Shown: one piece after another, positions 33,701 to 41,471 of the stretch
Layout of the letters: each line of letters begins with the position of its first letter
Position numbering within the stretch: position 1 is the first letter of the stretch
Assembly (NCBI RefSeq): GCF_900660755.1
Contig: NZ_LR215050.1
Span: forward strand, 124,001 to 188,000
Reading direction: 5' to 3'
Origin: Acholeplasma hippikon
GTDB lineage: Bacteria > Bacillota_I > Bacilli_A > Acholeplasmatales > Acholeplasmataceae
DNA length: 64,000 nucleotides
Made by a program: the position numbers and the translations under genes
The notes under the pieces: generated by a model
What the model saw: the letters and a program-made list of their open reading frames with translations, nothing else
Told to the model about the DNA's origin: nothing
The model's database searches: none

Positions 33701-35725
33701 ACATTGCATCCATTAGCAATGGATCCAGTACATAACGAAATACTATCTGCAACAGAAATTGGCGAATTGTTCAAGATTTTAGATACTTTAGACCCAGATG
33801 ATAACATGACTGTTCAAGAATTATTAGACACAATGAGTGACCCTAATAACTTAACATTCAAACAAGTAAGTGATATTGTTAATGCGGGTGATTCAATTAT
33901 TATTCGTTCATTACTATCAGAAAATCTATTAGCAATCAGTTTAATTAGTGATTTAAATCTCAAAGAAGAAGTCTACCATAATGATGGTACGGCATACGTA
34001 CATGATTTATTAAGTTATGATGAAGTGAAACGATTAGTTGCTTCCTTAATTCATGTAGCTGATAGTGAAGACGATTTCGTTATGGATTTAGCATCTGGTT
34101 TAGATGTGAATGCAATAACACTAGATAAGATTAACTTAATGATTGGTGAAAGTTCATTAATCGTCAATACATTAGTTTCAACGAAAATTGATGAGTTAGG
34201 CGTCATTGATATTCATCCGGATGCACAAGATCAAGATGGTGAAATTATGAATGTTCACTTACAAGGCATGATGCAAGCATTAGCTAATACATTAGGTGGC
34301 ACAACAACAATTAACGACTTAGACACAATTCAAGATGAATTATCAATTGGTAATTTAAGAACACTGATTACATCAGATTCATTAATCATTAATTACTTCA
34401 TGACTAAGATGATTCTTGATAATGTTGGCCAACAATATGATCGTACATTAGCGCATGATTCAGATCCATTAGTCTTCTCATCAACTGAATTTACAAACTT
34501 ATTTAATGGCTTAGCAGTCTTAGACCCTGCAGGCGATGAAACAACACAAGTTGTGGAAGTTGTTGGTTCATTAAACGACTTAACAATTACTGAAGTATCT
34601 CAAGTGGTTGCCTCTGGATCTCATATTTTAAGAGCAAGAATTTCTCATGAATTAATTACAAATCTTGGTGAAGATGATATTCATCCACATACAATAGATG
34701 GAAATGGTGATATCTTACAAGCAGATTTAGATGATTTATTCTTAGCATTAGCAATCTTAGGTCCAAATACAAAAGTCACTGAATTAGGCACATTAGTATC
34801 TGATAATATGACTTTACAAACAATTAGTGATATGAGACAATCTAATTCAAGAATCTTTGAAGGTATGTTATCTAAGATTATTGTTCGCACAATGAGCGCG
34901 CAAGACGTTGAAATTCGAGATGATGTATATGTGAATGATATCGAATTAGGTAAAGATGGATTTGGTTTATTAACTGCAACTGAAGTTACAAGTTTATTAA
35001 ACTCAATTGGTATCTTATCAGGTAATCCAAATAGCCCACTGCTAAGTGTTGTACAAGGCGTAAATATCAATACAATTTCACCGTTAATGTTAGGAGATAT
35101 CGCAGATGAAGAATCAGTAATTATCTATAGATTAATTACCAAAAATATTATTGATTCAGGAATCTCAGTACCAACTGATTCATTACAAGCGGGATACTTG
35201 AATGAATATCTAACTAAACTTGAATTAACAAACATTGGATTAGCGTTAGATGCGTTTGGATTAACTTCTCTAGAAGTAAACTCAATTAACTCACAAACAA
35301 CTTCATTTACAATCTTACGTAATGTAGTTGCTAAAGACTCAATGATTGTGAATAGAAAAGTATCTGAAGGTATTGTAAGTGCGAACCTTGATACAGTTGA
35401 ATCACATGAAACTATGGAAGATAATGATATTCAAACAGAAGAAATTCTTAACTTATTTGATGCGTTTGAAGCGTTAAGCCTATCAAATATTGCTGATAAA
35501 GATAGCATATCTGTATTCCAATTATTCGCAGCTGCACAAAGCATACCGCAAGCAGACTTTGAAACTTATATTGGTTATGGAGAATTAGATGAAGAAAAAG
35601 GTATGACAATTGTTAAGGACTTCTTAATTGAAAGACTTGATGATCAAATCCCTGACTTCTCAAATCCAGGTCAAAATATTCGTGTTCAAACAAGACAAGA
35701 TTTAATTGATTTAATCTACGGATAA
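30794..35725 (+). CDS. Giant repeat protein with CvpA-like membrane domain
   Basis: 1643 residues. Residues 1-175 hold four membrane helices (about 12-30, 40-63, 97-135, 150-175) resembling the CvpA family; basic loops LKRGFYK and RKKVKRLPKHR put the even loops in the cytosol, so the remaining 1460 residues should lie outside. From about residue 680 the chain is built of about eleven diverged repeats. Nine have a clear anchor S-x-(I/L)-I-x-R near residues 871, 951, 1031, 1117, 1193, 1273, 1349, 1438 and 1514, i.e. about 76-89 apart; each contains an acidic E-(I/L)-x-x-L stretch and a (L/I)T-(L/I) turn. Very acidic. No LPxTG, no lipobox. ATG 30794 follows GGAGG (30781-30785) by 8 bp. Function unknown. 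Confidence 0.85.
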   Translation: MQIDYANYPDLFLYAQLGAVGLAALSGFLFGLKRGFYKALWNLVSSVVVYGGFIALLSLVHLTDVVKPEMLNQIVQMINIPEVTKYYNYVIEANALNAVLSIVDLVIKIILFVVLSGFLRWLINALTFGIVWLFIRKKVKRLPKHRFLGGMVGMVKGAAFSVILFIPALVLFDTIVGDGLESSEPELQEITEGLSKANEVNMIRYINEIEINGVGAGNYLFDLVFTSKVDETQTITWREELVWVAEGVRTALPQLSELENGGFENFTIDDIIRYEGFFVKFSESKFLNSLVKPGIKVGLTFLADDESNTFISKDDLEALYARVDATEIVLSEDIYDIYLAVKDLLTIQDYQAWQALFNDYSRVALFDETQQALFVSALNKVANLDLIELGDIALEVAIFMDEVKHNITWIQTDEQKVQFLNNVKTKITAYEGNFIRSVLNQTVDLFETVLYEFPGIDLDNDGIADVELKDFLSRISDLTVILNSDDTYHAWFKDALTKFGDYQIIDTFMEEITDYMFFSISNAATGWAEEELDLLLEIINENFGSTDDLKRELAWIADVYKELGKLNIAVDLANNEDFVVILDNLLTTNDGREQFKITFNKILDGQTISQLTNRMSRALVDKFLTEPLELVEPITAAMDIPTFQFRTEMDAVVDIVLGLYEEGLTLADAFSDNANMIATLLPALIEFVKDEDNKNSVLSSNILYSFINYNLTKLDAITVPDTAFETTGVYATWIKKSELSVVLDVLGGLADEMEAQGLNIADLFSGENADLLTDLLPVIKNYASDDDNRTLLLSSEILYYTLSENLKEVDALEVPEDALDTLAPYENWILRTELDKLLRAIIIIDIDIPAEGESLDLSGITGEKLRDVIAVESAIIRRNITTQLLAANLLTIPTPAFMNPIDLKDLKQEELLSLADLLVTLNLDLGALGEDSDPTSILNTVLVDNLISIDYEDSFLIRSFITMGIESGLTLHPLAMDPVHNEILSATEIGELFKILDTLDPDDNMTVQELLDTMSDPNNLTFKQVSDIVNAGDSIIIRSLLSENLLAISLISDLNLKEEVYHNDGTAYVHDLLSYDEVKRLVASLIHVADSEDDFVMDLASGLDVNAITLDKINLMIGESSLIVNTLVSTKIDELGVIDIHPDAQDQDGEIMNVHLQGMMQALANTLGGTTTINDLDTIQDELSIGNLRTLITSDSLIINYFMTKMILDNVGQQYDRTLAHDSDPLVFSSTEFTNLFNGLAVLDPAGDETTQVVEVVGSLNDLTITEVSQVVASGSHILRARISHELITNLGEDDIHPHTIDGNGDILQADLDDLFLALAILGPNTKVTELGTLVSDNMTLQTISDMRQSNSRIFEGMLSKIIVRTMSAQDVEIRDDVYVNDIELGKDGFGLLTATEVTSLLNSIGILSGNPNSPLLSVVQGVNINTISPLMLGDIADEESVIIYRLITKNIIDSGISVPTDSLQAGYLNEYLTKLELTNIGLALDAFGLTSLEVNSINSQTTSFTILRNVVAKDSMIVNRKVSEGIVSANLDTVESHETMEDNDIQTEEILNLFDAFEALSLSNIADKDSISVFQLFAAAQSIPQADFETYIGYGELDEEKGMTIVKDFLIERLDDQIPDFSNPGQNIRVQTRQDLIDLIYG

Positions 35726-35730
35726 AAAGT

Positions 35731-35766
35731 AAAAGGGCTAGTTTTGATAAACTAGTCCTTTCTTTT
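35731..35766 (+). terminator. Terminator after giant repeat protein
   Basis: AAAGG-GCTAGTTT pairs with AAACTAGT-CCTTT around loop TGAT, with a T-rich tail (35731-35766). Confidence 0.88.
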
Positions 35767-35842
35767 ATGATTTCCTTTTGTAAACATTAGTTATTTTGAT
35801 ACAATCAAATTAAGAATAGAAATCATTAATAAGGTGAAAAAA

Positions 35843-36727
35843 ATGATAGCAGATAAATTTACGCAGCCGTTTGGAGCAGAAACATCTGACAAAGGTGTTA
35901 CTTTTGTGTTAAACGATTATGAAGGGGTCATGTTAGAAGTTAAATATAGTTTTGTAAATTATGTTTTTGCAGGATTTATACTTGAGCGAACATTAACAAG
36001 ACAAGAAATTGGTGAACTTGCATCAGTTGCGGGCATGCGACTACAAGTACTTTCAACATATAAAGAATTTAATTTAGTTGGTCTTATGTTAAATATGAAG
36101 TTGGATATGGCAAAATCTATCTTAGAAAAAATTGTAGAAAAATTAAAAACAATGAATATTAATGTATTAACAAATAATATTTTTAGTGATAAAGAAAAAG
36201 ATGCATATTTTGATTTTTTATTTAACTTTAATCAATTTAAATTTAAAGGCTTAAAACTGCCTGTTAATAAAGAAGATTTAGAAAAACGTATGAAGTACAA
36301 TGAAGCAGTAGAAAAAGAAAAAGAATCAAACTTTACGCATGCAATTGTATTAGCATTTGTAGGTTCAGTTTTAGGTGCAATTCCAGCGTTTTTAGCTTTA
36401 TTCATGGGTGGATTCATGCACTTCCTTTTATATCTACCAATTCCAATTGTTTCAGTCTTTTTATATAAACGCGCCAAAGGTCCTTCAAAACCTTTAGCAA
36501 CCATTTTAGTCAGTGTATTTACGTTAGTTATTGTTGTGGGGATGATTTTATTTGCCTATAGTTCACTTGCACTTTATGAAAATATGACATTATCTCAACT
36601 GCTTAATCAAGAAGGCATCATGGCAGAGTTTGTTTCAAATATGTTATTTAGTTTGTTAGGTGCTTGTTTTGCTATTTATGCTTCATTTAGATATATTAAT
36701 CTATCAGGAAATAAAGAAAGTATTTAA
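35843..36727 (+). CDS. Hypothetical membrane protein
   Basis: Not recognised. 294 residues: a soluble N-terminal half of about 155 residues, then four membrane helices at about 163-183, 186-206, 215-241 and 260-280. The N-terminal half ends in a charged helix (KEDLEKRMKYNEAVEKEKE). ATG 35843 is chosen as AAGGTG (35831-35836) lies 6 bp before it. Upstream TTTGATACAATCAAA (35795-35809) is a near palindrome over a possible -10; its half-sites resemble those at the fab promoter but with a 5-bp spacer. Own terminator, so monocistronic. Confidence 0.65.
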   Translation: MIADKFTQPFGAETSDKGVTFVLNDYEGVMLEVKYSFVNYVFAGFILERTLTRQEIGELASVAGMRLQVLSTYKEFNLVGLMLNMKLDMAKSILEKIVEKLKTMNINVLTNNIFSDKEKDAYFDFLFNFNQFKFKGLKLPVNKEDLEKRMKYNEAVEKEKESNFTHAIVLAFVGSVLGAIPAFLALFMGGFMHFLLYLPIPIVSVFLYKRAKGPSKPLATILVSVFTLVIVVGMILFAYSSLALYENMTLSQLLNQEGIMAEFVSNMLFSLLGACFAIYASFRYINLSGNKESI

Positions 36728-36742
36728 CTCAATCTAAATTTT

Positions 36743-36772
36743 AAAGAACTCAAGTGTTTGAGTTCTTTTTTA
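36743..36772 (+). terminator. Terminator after membrane protein
   Basis: AAAGAACTCAA (36743-36753), loop GTGT, TTGAGTTCTTT (36758-36768), T run. Confidence 0.92.
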
Positions 36773-36874
36773 TTACTTAAGTAGGGATAGTTTTAGTTAT
36801 GGAAAGATATTTTTTCTTTATCAAAAATAAATATAGTATAATTAAAGTAGTAAATAATAAAGAGGGGAAAAATA

Positions 36875-37555
36875 ATGAAAAAAGCAAGTTATGGTTGGTT
36901 ATTAAAGTTTATTCTTGCAGCAATTTTAATTACTGTGGGTGCCACAATGTTCTTTAGACAAGAACTCGTTTATTTAATCACAGGATTAGGTATTGTGATC
37001 TTTAGTTTATTTAGAATTGTTCCATTAATGAAATCGCTAAATAAAGAAGTGTTAAGAACAATTAATTTAATTGAAGTATTAATTGATACAATTCTTGGCG
37101 CGATTATGATTTATGCTGGCATACAAGCGTTAAATAATGAATTAGCATTAAATGATGGTTGGGGATTAGTTTACCGTTATACATTAGTGACTGTGTTTGT
37201 TATTCGTGCAATTGTCTTCTTATATTCAGTTACTTTCTTAGGTGAAAAAACTGAACAAGTTAAATTCTGGAGTCATATAATTGTGTTTGCTATTGGGGTT
37301 GCGATGGCAGCTTACCAAGACTTTAATGCAGAATGGGTTGCATGGTTAATTCTATTTATTTCTGTATTAGGTGGCGGCTACTTAATTTATGATGGAACAA
37401 GAGGTTACGGTAAATATCGTGAATTTAGTAAAGAATTAAATGAAGGTAAAGTAAAAGAAAAAGAAGTTAAAAAAGATAAACGTATTGAAAAAGAATTACC
37501 TAAAGAAAGTGAAGTCATTATTGAAAAAGATGATGATAGACCATACGTTAGTTAA
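36875..37555 (+). CDS. Hypothetical six-helix membrane protein
   Basis: 226 residues, not recognised with confidence; the helix pattern resembles DUF308/HdeD-like small membrane proteins. Helices at about 8-27, 29-48, 62-85, 98-120, 131-147 and 151-171, followed by a strongly charged cytosolic tail (KEKEVKKDKRIEKELPKE). Ribosome site GAGGGG (36863-36868). Monocistronic, closed by a strong terminator before the fab operon. No functional residue stands out. Confidence 0.65.
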   Translation: MKKASYGWLLKFILAAILITVGATMFFRQELVYLITGLGIVIFSLFRIVPLMKSLNKEVLRTINLIEVLIDTILGAIMIYAGIQALNNELALNDGWGLVYRYTLVTVFVIRAIVFLYSVTFLGEKTEQVKFWSHIIVFAIGVAMAAYQDFNAEWVAWLILFISVLGGGYLIYDGTRGYGKYREFSKELNEGKVKEKEVKKDKRIEKELPKESEVIIEKDDDRPYVS

Positions 37556-37563
37556 TTAAAATC

Positions 37564-37599
37564 AAAGTGCTATTAAACTTAGTTTAGTAGCACTTTTTA
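37564..37599 (+). terminator. Terminator before fab operon
   Basis: AAAGTGCTATTAAAC (37564-37578) pairs with GTTTAGTAGCACTTT (37582-37596, one G-U), loop TTA, T run. Confidence 0.93.
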
Positions 37600-37621
37600 T
37601 TATATAAAGATGTAAGCGATT

Positions 37622-37650
37622 TCAAATAGTTTGAATTTCAAAATATTTGA
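37622..37650 (+). promoter_or_regulatory. Upstream operator array of fab operon: TTTGA/TCAAA half-sites every 8 bp
   Basis: Four alternating half-sites: TCAAA (37622), TTTGA (37630), TCAAA (37638), TTTGA (37646), each separated by 3 bp, giving overlapping palindromes such as TTTGAATTTCAAA (37630-37642). The last half-site is part of the -35 box. TTTGA-N3-TCAAA is the form I recall for FabT (MarR-family) fatty acid regulators of lactic acid bacteria. Confidence 0.75.
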
Positions 37651-37674
37651 CATATAAAATAAAAGGTGTATAAT
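37647..37674 (+). promoter_or_regulatory. Promoter of the acc-fab operon
   Basis: Consensus -35 TTGACA (37647-37652), 16-bp spacer, consensus -10 TATAAT (37669-37674). It sits between two operator arrays. Confidence 0.88.
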
Positions 37675-37683
37675 CAAAATATG

Positions 37684-37704
37684 TTTGAATTTCAAAATGT
37701 TTGA
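37684..37704 (+). promoter_or_regulatory. Downstream operator array of fab operon
   Basis: TTTGA (37684), TCAAA (37692), TTTGA (37700), again every 8 bp. The 13-bp palindrome TTTGAATTTCAAA (37684-37696) is identical to the one at 37630. It covers the start of the transcript. Confidence 0.75.
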
Positions 37705-37729
37705 TATTAAAAATAGAGAGGGAAAAGAC

Positions 37730-37957
37730 ATGTTAGAACAAGTTATTGAAATCATTTCAGATGAATTAAATTTAGATAAAGAGCAAATTAAAAAAGAATC
37801 AAGATTAAGAGAAGATTTAGGCGTTGACTCATTAGACGTTGTTGAATTAGTAATGCGTTTAGAAGAAACATTTAATGTATCTGTTGCAGATGACGCAGCA
37901 CAAAAATTAGAAACTGTTGGAGACATTGTAGATTATTTAGCAACTCTAAAAGCTTAA
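37730..37957 (+). CDS. acpP: Acyl carrier protein
   Basis: 75-residue acidic carrier for growing acyl chains. The phosphopantetheine attachment site is Ser34 in GVDSLDVVELV. ATG 37730 follows AGAGAGGG by about 8 bp and gives the normal ACP length; the frame stays open further upstream into the operator region but that part is not ACP-like. First gene of the acc-fab operon, directly behind the dual operator promoter. Confidence 0.97.
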   Translation: MLEQVIEIISDELNLDKEQIKKESRLREDLGVDSLDVVELVMRLEETFNVSVADDAAQKLETVGDIVDYLATLKA

Positions 37958-37976
37958 TTTACAATCATCATAAGAC

Positions 37977-38411
37977 ATGAAAATAAATGAGATTAAGAGT
38001 ATCATTAAAGATTTTGAAAACTCTAATTTACAAGTATTAGAGTTTGAATCAAATGATGTAAAACTTAAGTTATCAAAAAATAAAAACGAAGAAGTAACTA
38101 GATTGAATGAACCTCAAGCACATAAAGAAGTTAAAGAGGTTGTTAGTCTTAGTGAAATCAAAGAGCCAAATTTACCTAAATCTGTGATTAAGTCACCTTT
38201 AGTAGGGACATTCTATGAATCCAGTACACCAAATGGTAAACCGTTTGTAAGTGTTGGACAAGAAGTCAAAAAAGGGCAAGTTGTTTGTATCGTTGAAGCA
38301 ATGAAAATTATGAATGAAATTACGTCTCCAGTTGATGGAAAGATTGAATCTGTTAACTTTAAAAATGGAGATGTTATTGGCTTTAACGATGCACTCTTCA
38401 CATTGGTGTAG
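37977..38411 (+). CDS. accB: Biotin carboxyl carrier protein of acetyl-CoA carboxylase
   Basis: 144 residues. N-terminal helical part, a flexible middle, and the biotinyl domain (about 65-144) with VEAMKIMNE; Lys110 is the biotinylation site. It carries CO2 between AccC and AccAD to make malonyl-CoA. ATG 37977 has no strong ribosome site, so translation may depend on coupling to acpP, 19 bp upstream. Its biotin would be attached by the BirA encoded at the end of the same operon. Confidence 0.95.
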   Translation: MKINEIKSIIKDFENSNLQVLEFESNDVKLKLSKNKNEEVTRLNEPQAHKEVKEVVSLSEIKEPNLPKSVIKSPLVGTFYESSTPNGKPFVSVGQEVKKGQVVCIVEAMKIMNEITSPVDGKIESVNFKNGDVIGFNDALFTLV

Positions 38412-38414
38412 CAT

Positions 38415-39794
38415 ATGGGGATCAATAAAATATTAGTAGCTAACAGGGGTGAAATTGCCGTTCGCGTCATTCGAACTTGTAAAGAGTTAGGCATTCCTGT
38501 TGTTTCAGTATACTCTACTGCAGATGAAAGTAGTTTACATGTTAAGTTGGCAGATGAAGCTGTTTGTATTGGAACGCCTCGTTCTAAGGACAGTTATTTG
38601 AATATGCAATCTGTATTATCAGCTGCAATAGCAACCGGATGTAACGCGATTCATCCAGGATATGGATTTTTATCTGAAAATCCTAAGTTTATTGAAATGG
38701 TAGAAGCTACTGGAATTACATTTATTGGACCGAGTGCGAACGTTGTTAGCCGATTAGGAGATAAAGCAACTGCTAAAATGATTGCTAAACAATGTGGTGT
38801 GCCTGTTGTTGAAGGTTCAGATGGAATTATTTTAGATCAAGAAGATGGCTTAAAAATAGCAAGAAAAATTGGATATCCAGTGATGATTAAAGCAAGTGCT
38901 GGTGGTGGTGGACGCGGAATTGCAATAGCAAATAGTGACACTGAGTTCTTAAAAGCATTTGAAATGACATCAATGGAAGCAGAATCATCATTTGGTGATA
39001 AATCAGTCTATATCGAAAAATTTGTAGAAAATCCAAGACATGTTGAAATTCAAATCATGGCTGATAAGCATGGCAATGTTGTTCATCTATTTGAACGTGA
39101 TTGTTCAATGCAAAGACGTAACCAAAAGATGATTGAAGAAGCACCAAGTTCAATGCTAGATGATAGTTTAAGAAAAAAAATGGGAGAATCTGCAGTAAAA
39201 CTTGCCAAACATGTTGGTTATGTTGGTGCTGGTACCATTGAATTTTTAGTCGACTCAAGAAAAAATTATTATTTCATGGAAATGAACACAAGAATTCAAG
39301 TTGAACATCCAGTAACAGAAATGATTACTGGTATTGATCTTGTGAAAGAACAAATTAAAGTAGCTTACGGTAAAGAATTATCATTTAAACAAAAAGATTT
39401 ACAAATTTTAGGACATTCAATTGAATGTCGTATTAATGCTGAAAATCCGTTAAATAACTTTATTCCAACGCCAGGTAAAATCAAAAAGATTTTATTCCCG
39501 GGTGGTTTTAATGTGAGATTTGATTCGCATATTTATCCGGATTATGAAGTGCCTCCTTTTTACGATTCGATGTTAGGTAAACTAATTGTTTTTGCCCCTA
39601 CACGAAAAGAAGCAATTAGAAAAATGAGGGTTGCACTTGAACAATTAGTTATTGAAGGTATTACAACAAATATTGAATATCAGTATGCAATTATGCATAC
39701 ACCAGAGTTTATTAAAGGGGCTTACGATACTGGGTTTATCGCTAAGTTTAATGGGTTAATCCAAGGTGAATACAATGAAGAACTTCTTGGATGA
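38415..39794 (+). CDS. accC: Acetyl-CoA carboxylase, biotin carboxylase subunit
   Basis: 459 residues, ATP-grasp enzyme that carboxylates biotin on AccB. N-terminal KILVANRGEIAVRVIRTCKELG, Gly-rich ATP loop KASAGGGGRGI (about 157-167), active-site EMNTRIQVEHPVTEMITG (about 287-304) with catalytic Glu/Arg. Standard length and motifs. Starts 3 bp after accB; its end overlaps accD by 20 bp. Confidence 0.97.
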   Translation: MGINKILVANRGEIAVRVIRTCKELGIPVVSVYSTADESSLHVKLADEAVCIGTPRSKDSYLNMQSVLSAAIATGCNAIHPGYGFLSENPKFIEMVEATGITFIGPSANVVSRLGDKATAKMIAKQCGVPVVEGSDGIILDQEDGLKIARKIGYPVMIKASAGGGGRGIAIANSDTEFLKAFEMTSMEAESSFGDKSVYIEKFVENPRHVEIQIMADKHGNVVHLFERDCSMQRRNQKMIEEAPSSMLDDSLRKKMGESAVKLAKHVGYVGAGTIEFLVDSRKNYYFMEMNTRIQVEHPVTEMITGIDLVKEQIKVAYGKELSFKQKDLQILGHSIECRINAENPLNNFIPTPGKIKKILFPGGFNVRFDSHIYPDYEVPPFYDSMLGKLIVFAPTRKEAIRKMRVALEQLVIEGITTNIEYQYAIMHTPEFIKGAYDTGFIAKFNGLIQGEYNEELLG

Positions 39795-40653
39795 ACGAAG
39801 AGAAAGATTAAATAAGTTTCAAGAACTTATCAATCGTAAACAAGTTGAATTTAAACCAATTGATATACCAGATGGTGTATTTACACAATGTGAGCAATGC
39901 AACTCTGCAATTTATAATAAAGATTTAATGCAAAATCTAGATGTTTGTCCATTCTGCGGATATCACTTAAAAATCGATGCGCATAAGCGTATCCTTTTTA
40001 CAGTAGATGAAAACTCATTTGTAGAACTAGATAAAGAGGTAACTTCATTAAATCCTTTAGGGATGCCTGAATATGAAGATAAGTTAAATAAAGGCAAAAG
40101 AATGAGTAAGATGAATGAAGCTTTTTTATCGGGTACTGCAACACTAGATGGAATAAAGGTTGCAATTGGTGTCTTAGACTCATACTTTATGATGGGTTCT
40201 ATGGGGAGTGCAGTAGGAGAAAAAGTAACTAGACTGATTGAATACAGTGCGCATAACAATTTACCTTTAATCATCTTTAGTGCATCTGGTGGTGCACGTA
40301 TGCAAGAAAGTATCTTATCGTTAATGCAAATGGCTAAAACATCAGCAGCGTTAAATTTATTAGAACAAAAGAAAATTTTATATATATCTGTTTTAACTAA
40401 TCCAACAACTGGTGGTGTTGCAGCTAGTTTTGCAAGTTTAGGTGACATTATGATTGCTGAGCGCTCTAGTGTGATTGGATTTGCTGGTGCTAGAGTGATT
40501 AAACAAACCATTGGGCAAGATTTACCAGCTGGATTTCAAACAGATCAATTTCAACTTGAAAAAGGTCAAGTTGATATGGTTGTTTTAAGGAAAAACATGA
40601 AAGAAACTTTAGTTAAATTATTAAAACTACATCAGTACGAGGTCAAGCGATGA
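39775..40653 (+). CDS. accD: Acetyl-CoA carboxylase, carboxyltransferase beta subunit
   Basis: 292 residues. N-terminal zinc ribbon with four Cys: CEQC (about 35-38) and CPFC (about 57-60). Crotonase-like domain with SASGGARMQESILSLMQMAK (about 173-192) and GGVAASFASLGD. Works with AccA to transfer CO2 from biotin to acetyl-CoA. ATG 39775 has AAGGTG (39763-39768) upstream and is preferred to GTG 39766. Overlaps accC by 20 bp and accA by 4 bp (ATGA). Confidence 0.97.
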   Translation: MKNFLDERRERLNKFQELINRKQVEFKPIDIPDGVFTQCEQCNSAIYNKDLMQNLDVCPFCGYHLKIDAHKRILFTVDENSFVELDKEVTSLNPLGMPEYEDKLNKGKRMSKMNEAFLSGTATLDGIKVAIGVLDSYFMMGSMGSAVGEKVTRLIEYSAHNNLPLIIFSASGGARMQESILSLMQMAKTSAALNLLEQKKILYISVLTNPTTGGVAASFASLGDIMIAERSSVIGFAGARVIKQTIGQDLPAGFQTDQFQLEKGQVDMVVLRKNMKETLVKLLKLHQYEVKR

Positions 40654-41471
40654 ATCATGTAGATAATGTATGGAATAGAGTAAAAACTGCTCGTAATCAA
40701 AATCGACCAACTTCAGTAGAATTAATCAAACATTTGTTTCCTGATTTTATTGAATTACATGGGGATAGAGCCTTTTTAGATGATCAAGCAATGATTGGTG
40801 GGTTAGCAACACTAGATGGTATTCCTGTGACGATTATTGCAGAAGAAAAAGGAACAACAACCGAAGAAAAAATTAAGCACAACTTTGGCATGCCACATCC
40901 AGAAGGGTATAGAAAAGCCTTAAGGTTAATGAAGCAAGCCGAAAAATTCAAACGTCCAATTATCACAATTATTGATACACCTGGAGCATATCCAGGAATT
41001 GGTGCTGAGGAACGTGGTCAAGCGCAAATGATTGCAGTATTATTAAAAGAACTATCTGTTCTAAAGACACCAATTTTAGTGGTGATCTTAGGAGAAGGTG
41101 GTTCTGGAGGAGCACTAGCAATTGGTGTTGGAGACTATATTATGATGTTTGAAAATGCAATATATTCAATTTTATCTCCAGAAGGTTTTGCATCAATTTT
41201 ATTTAAAGACAGTACAAAAGCAAAAGAAGCTGCAGCTTTAATGAAAATGACTGCAGAAGATTTAAAAGAATTGAAAATTATTGATGAAATCATTCCTGAA
41301 GGTGAAGGACTTCATATAGAAAATTCGGTTGGTTTTAAAAATTTAAGGAAAAGTTTAAGCAAAAAATTAAAAGAACTCATCAAATTAGATAGTGAAACAT
41401 TAATTCAAAAACGTATTTTAAAGTTTAGGGTGATGGGTGTATACAAAGAGGAAATATCACATGAAAATTAA
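40650..41471 (+). CDS. accA: Acetyl-CoA carboxylase, carboxyltransferase alpha subunit
   Basis: 273 residues, shorter than the 315-320 of E. coli because the N-terminal helix is reduced, as in other Gram-positive lineages. Crotonase-fold with PIITIIDTPGAYPGIGAEERGQ (about 108-129) and GEGGSGGALAIGVGD (about 149-163). Pairs with AccD. Linked by ATGA overlap to accD and overlapped by the fabH start (11 bp). Confidence 0.96.
   Translation: MNHVDNVWNRVKTARNQNRPTSVELIKHLFPDFIELHGDRAFLDDQAMIGGLATLDGIPVTIIAEEKGTTTEEKIKHNFGMPHPEGYRKALRLMKQAEKFKRPIITIIDTPGAYPGIGAEERGQAQMIAVLLKELSVLKTPILVVILGEGGSGGALAIGVGDYIMMFENAIYSILSPEGFASILFKDSTKAKEAAALMKMTAEDLKELKIIDEIIPEGEGLHIENSVGFKNLRKSLSKKLKELIKLDSETLIQKRILKFRVMGVYKEEISHEN

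Noticed and set aside
34681-35070. Minus-strand frame inside the giant repeat gene
   Set aside because: Caused by codon bias of the acidic repeat sequence; no start signals.
38199-40511. Several minus-strand open frames inside acc genes
   Set aside because: They are shadows of strongly conserved genes on the plus strand, without ribosome sites.
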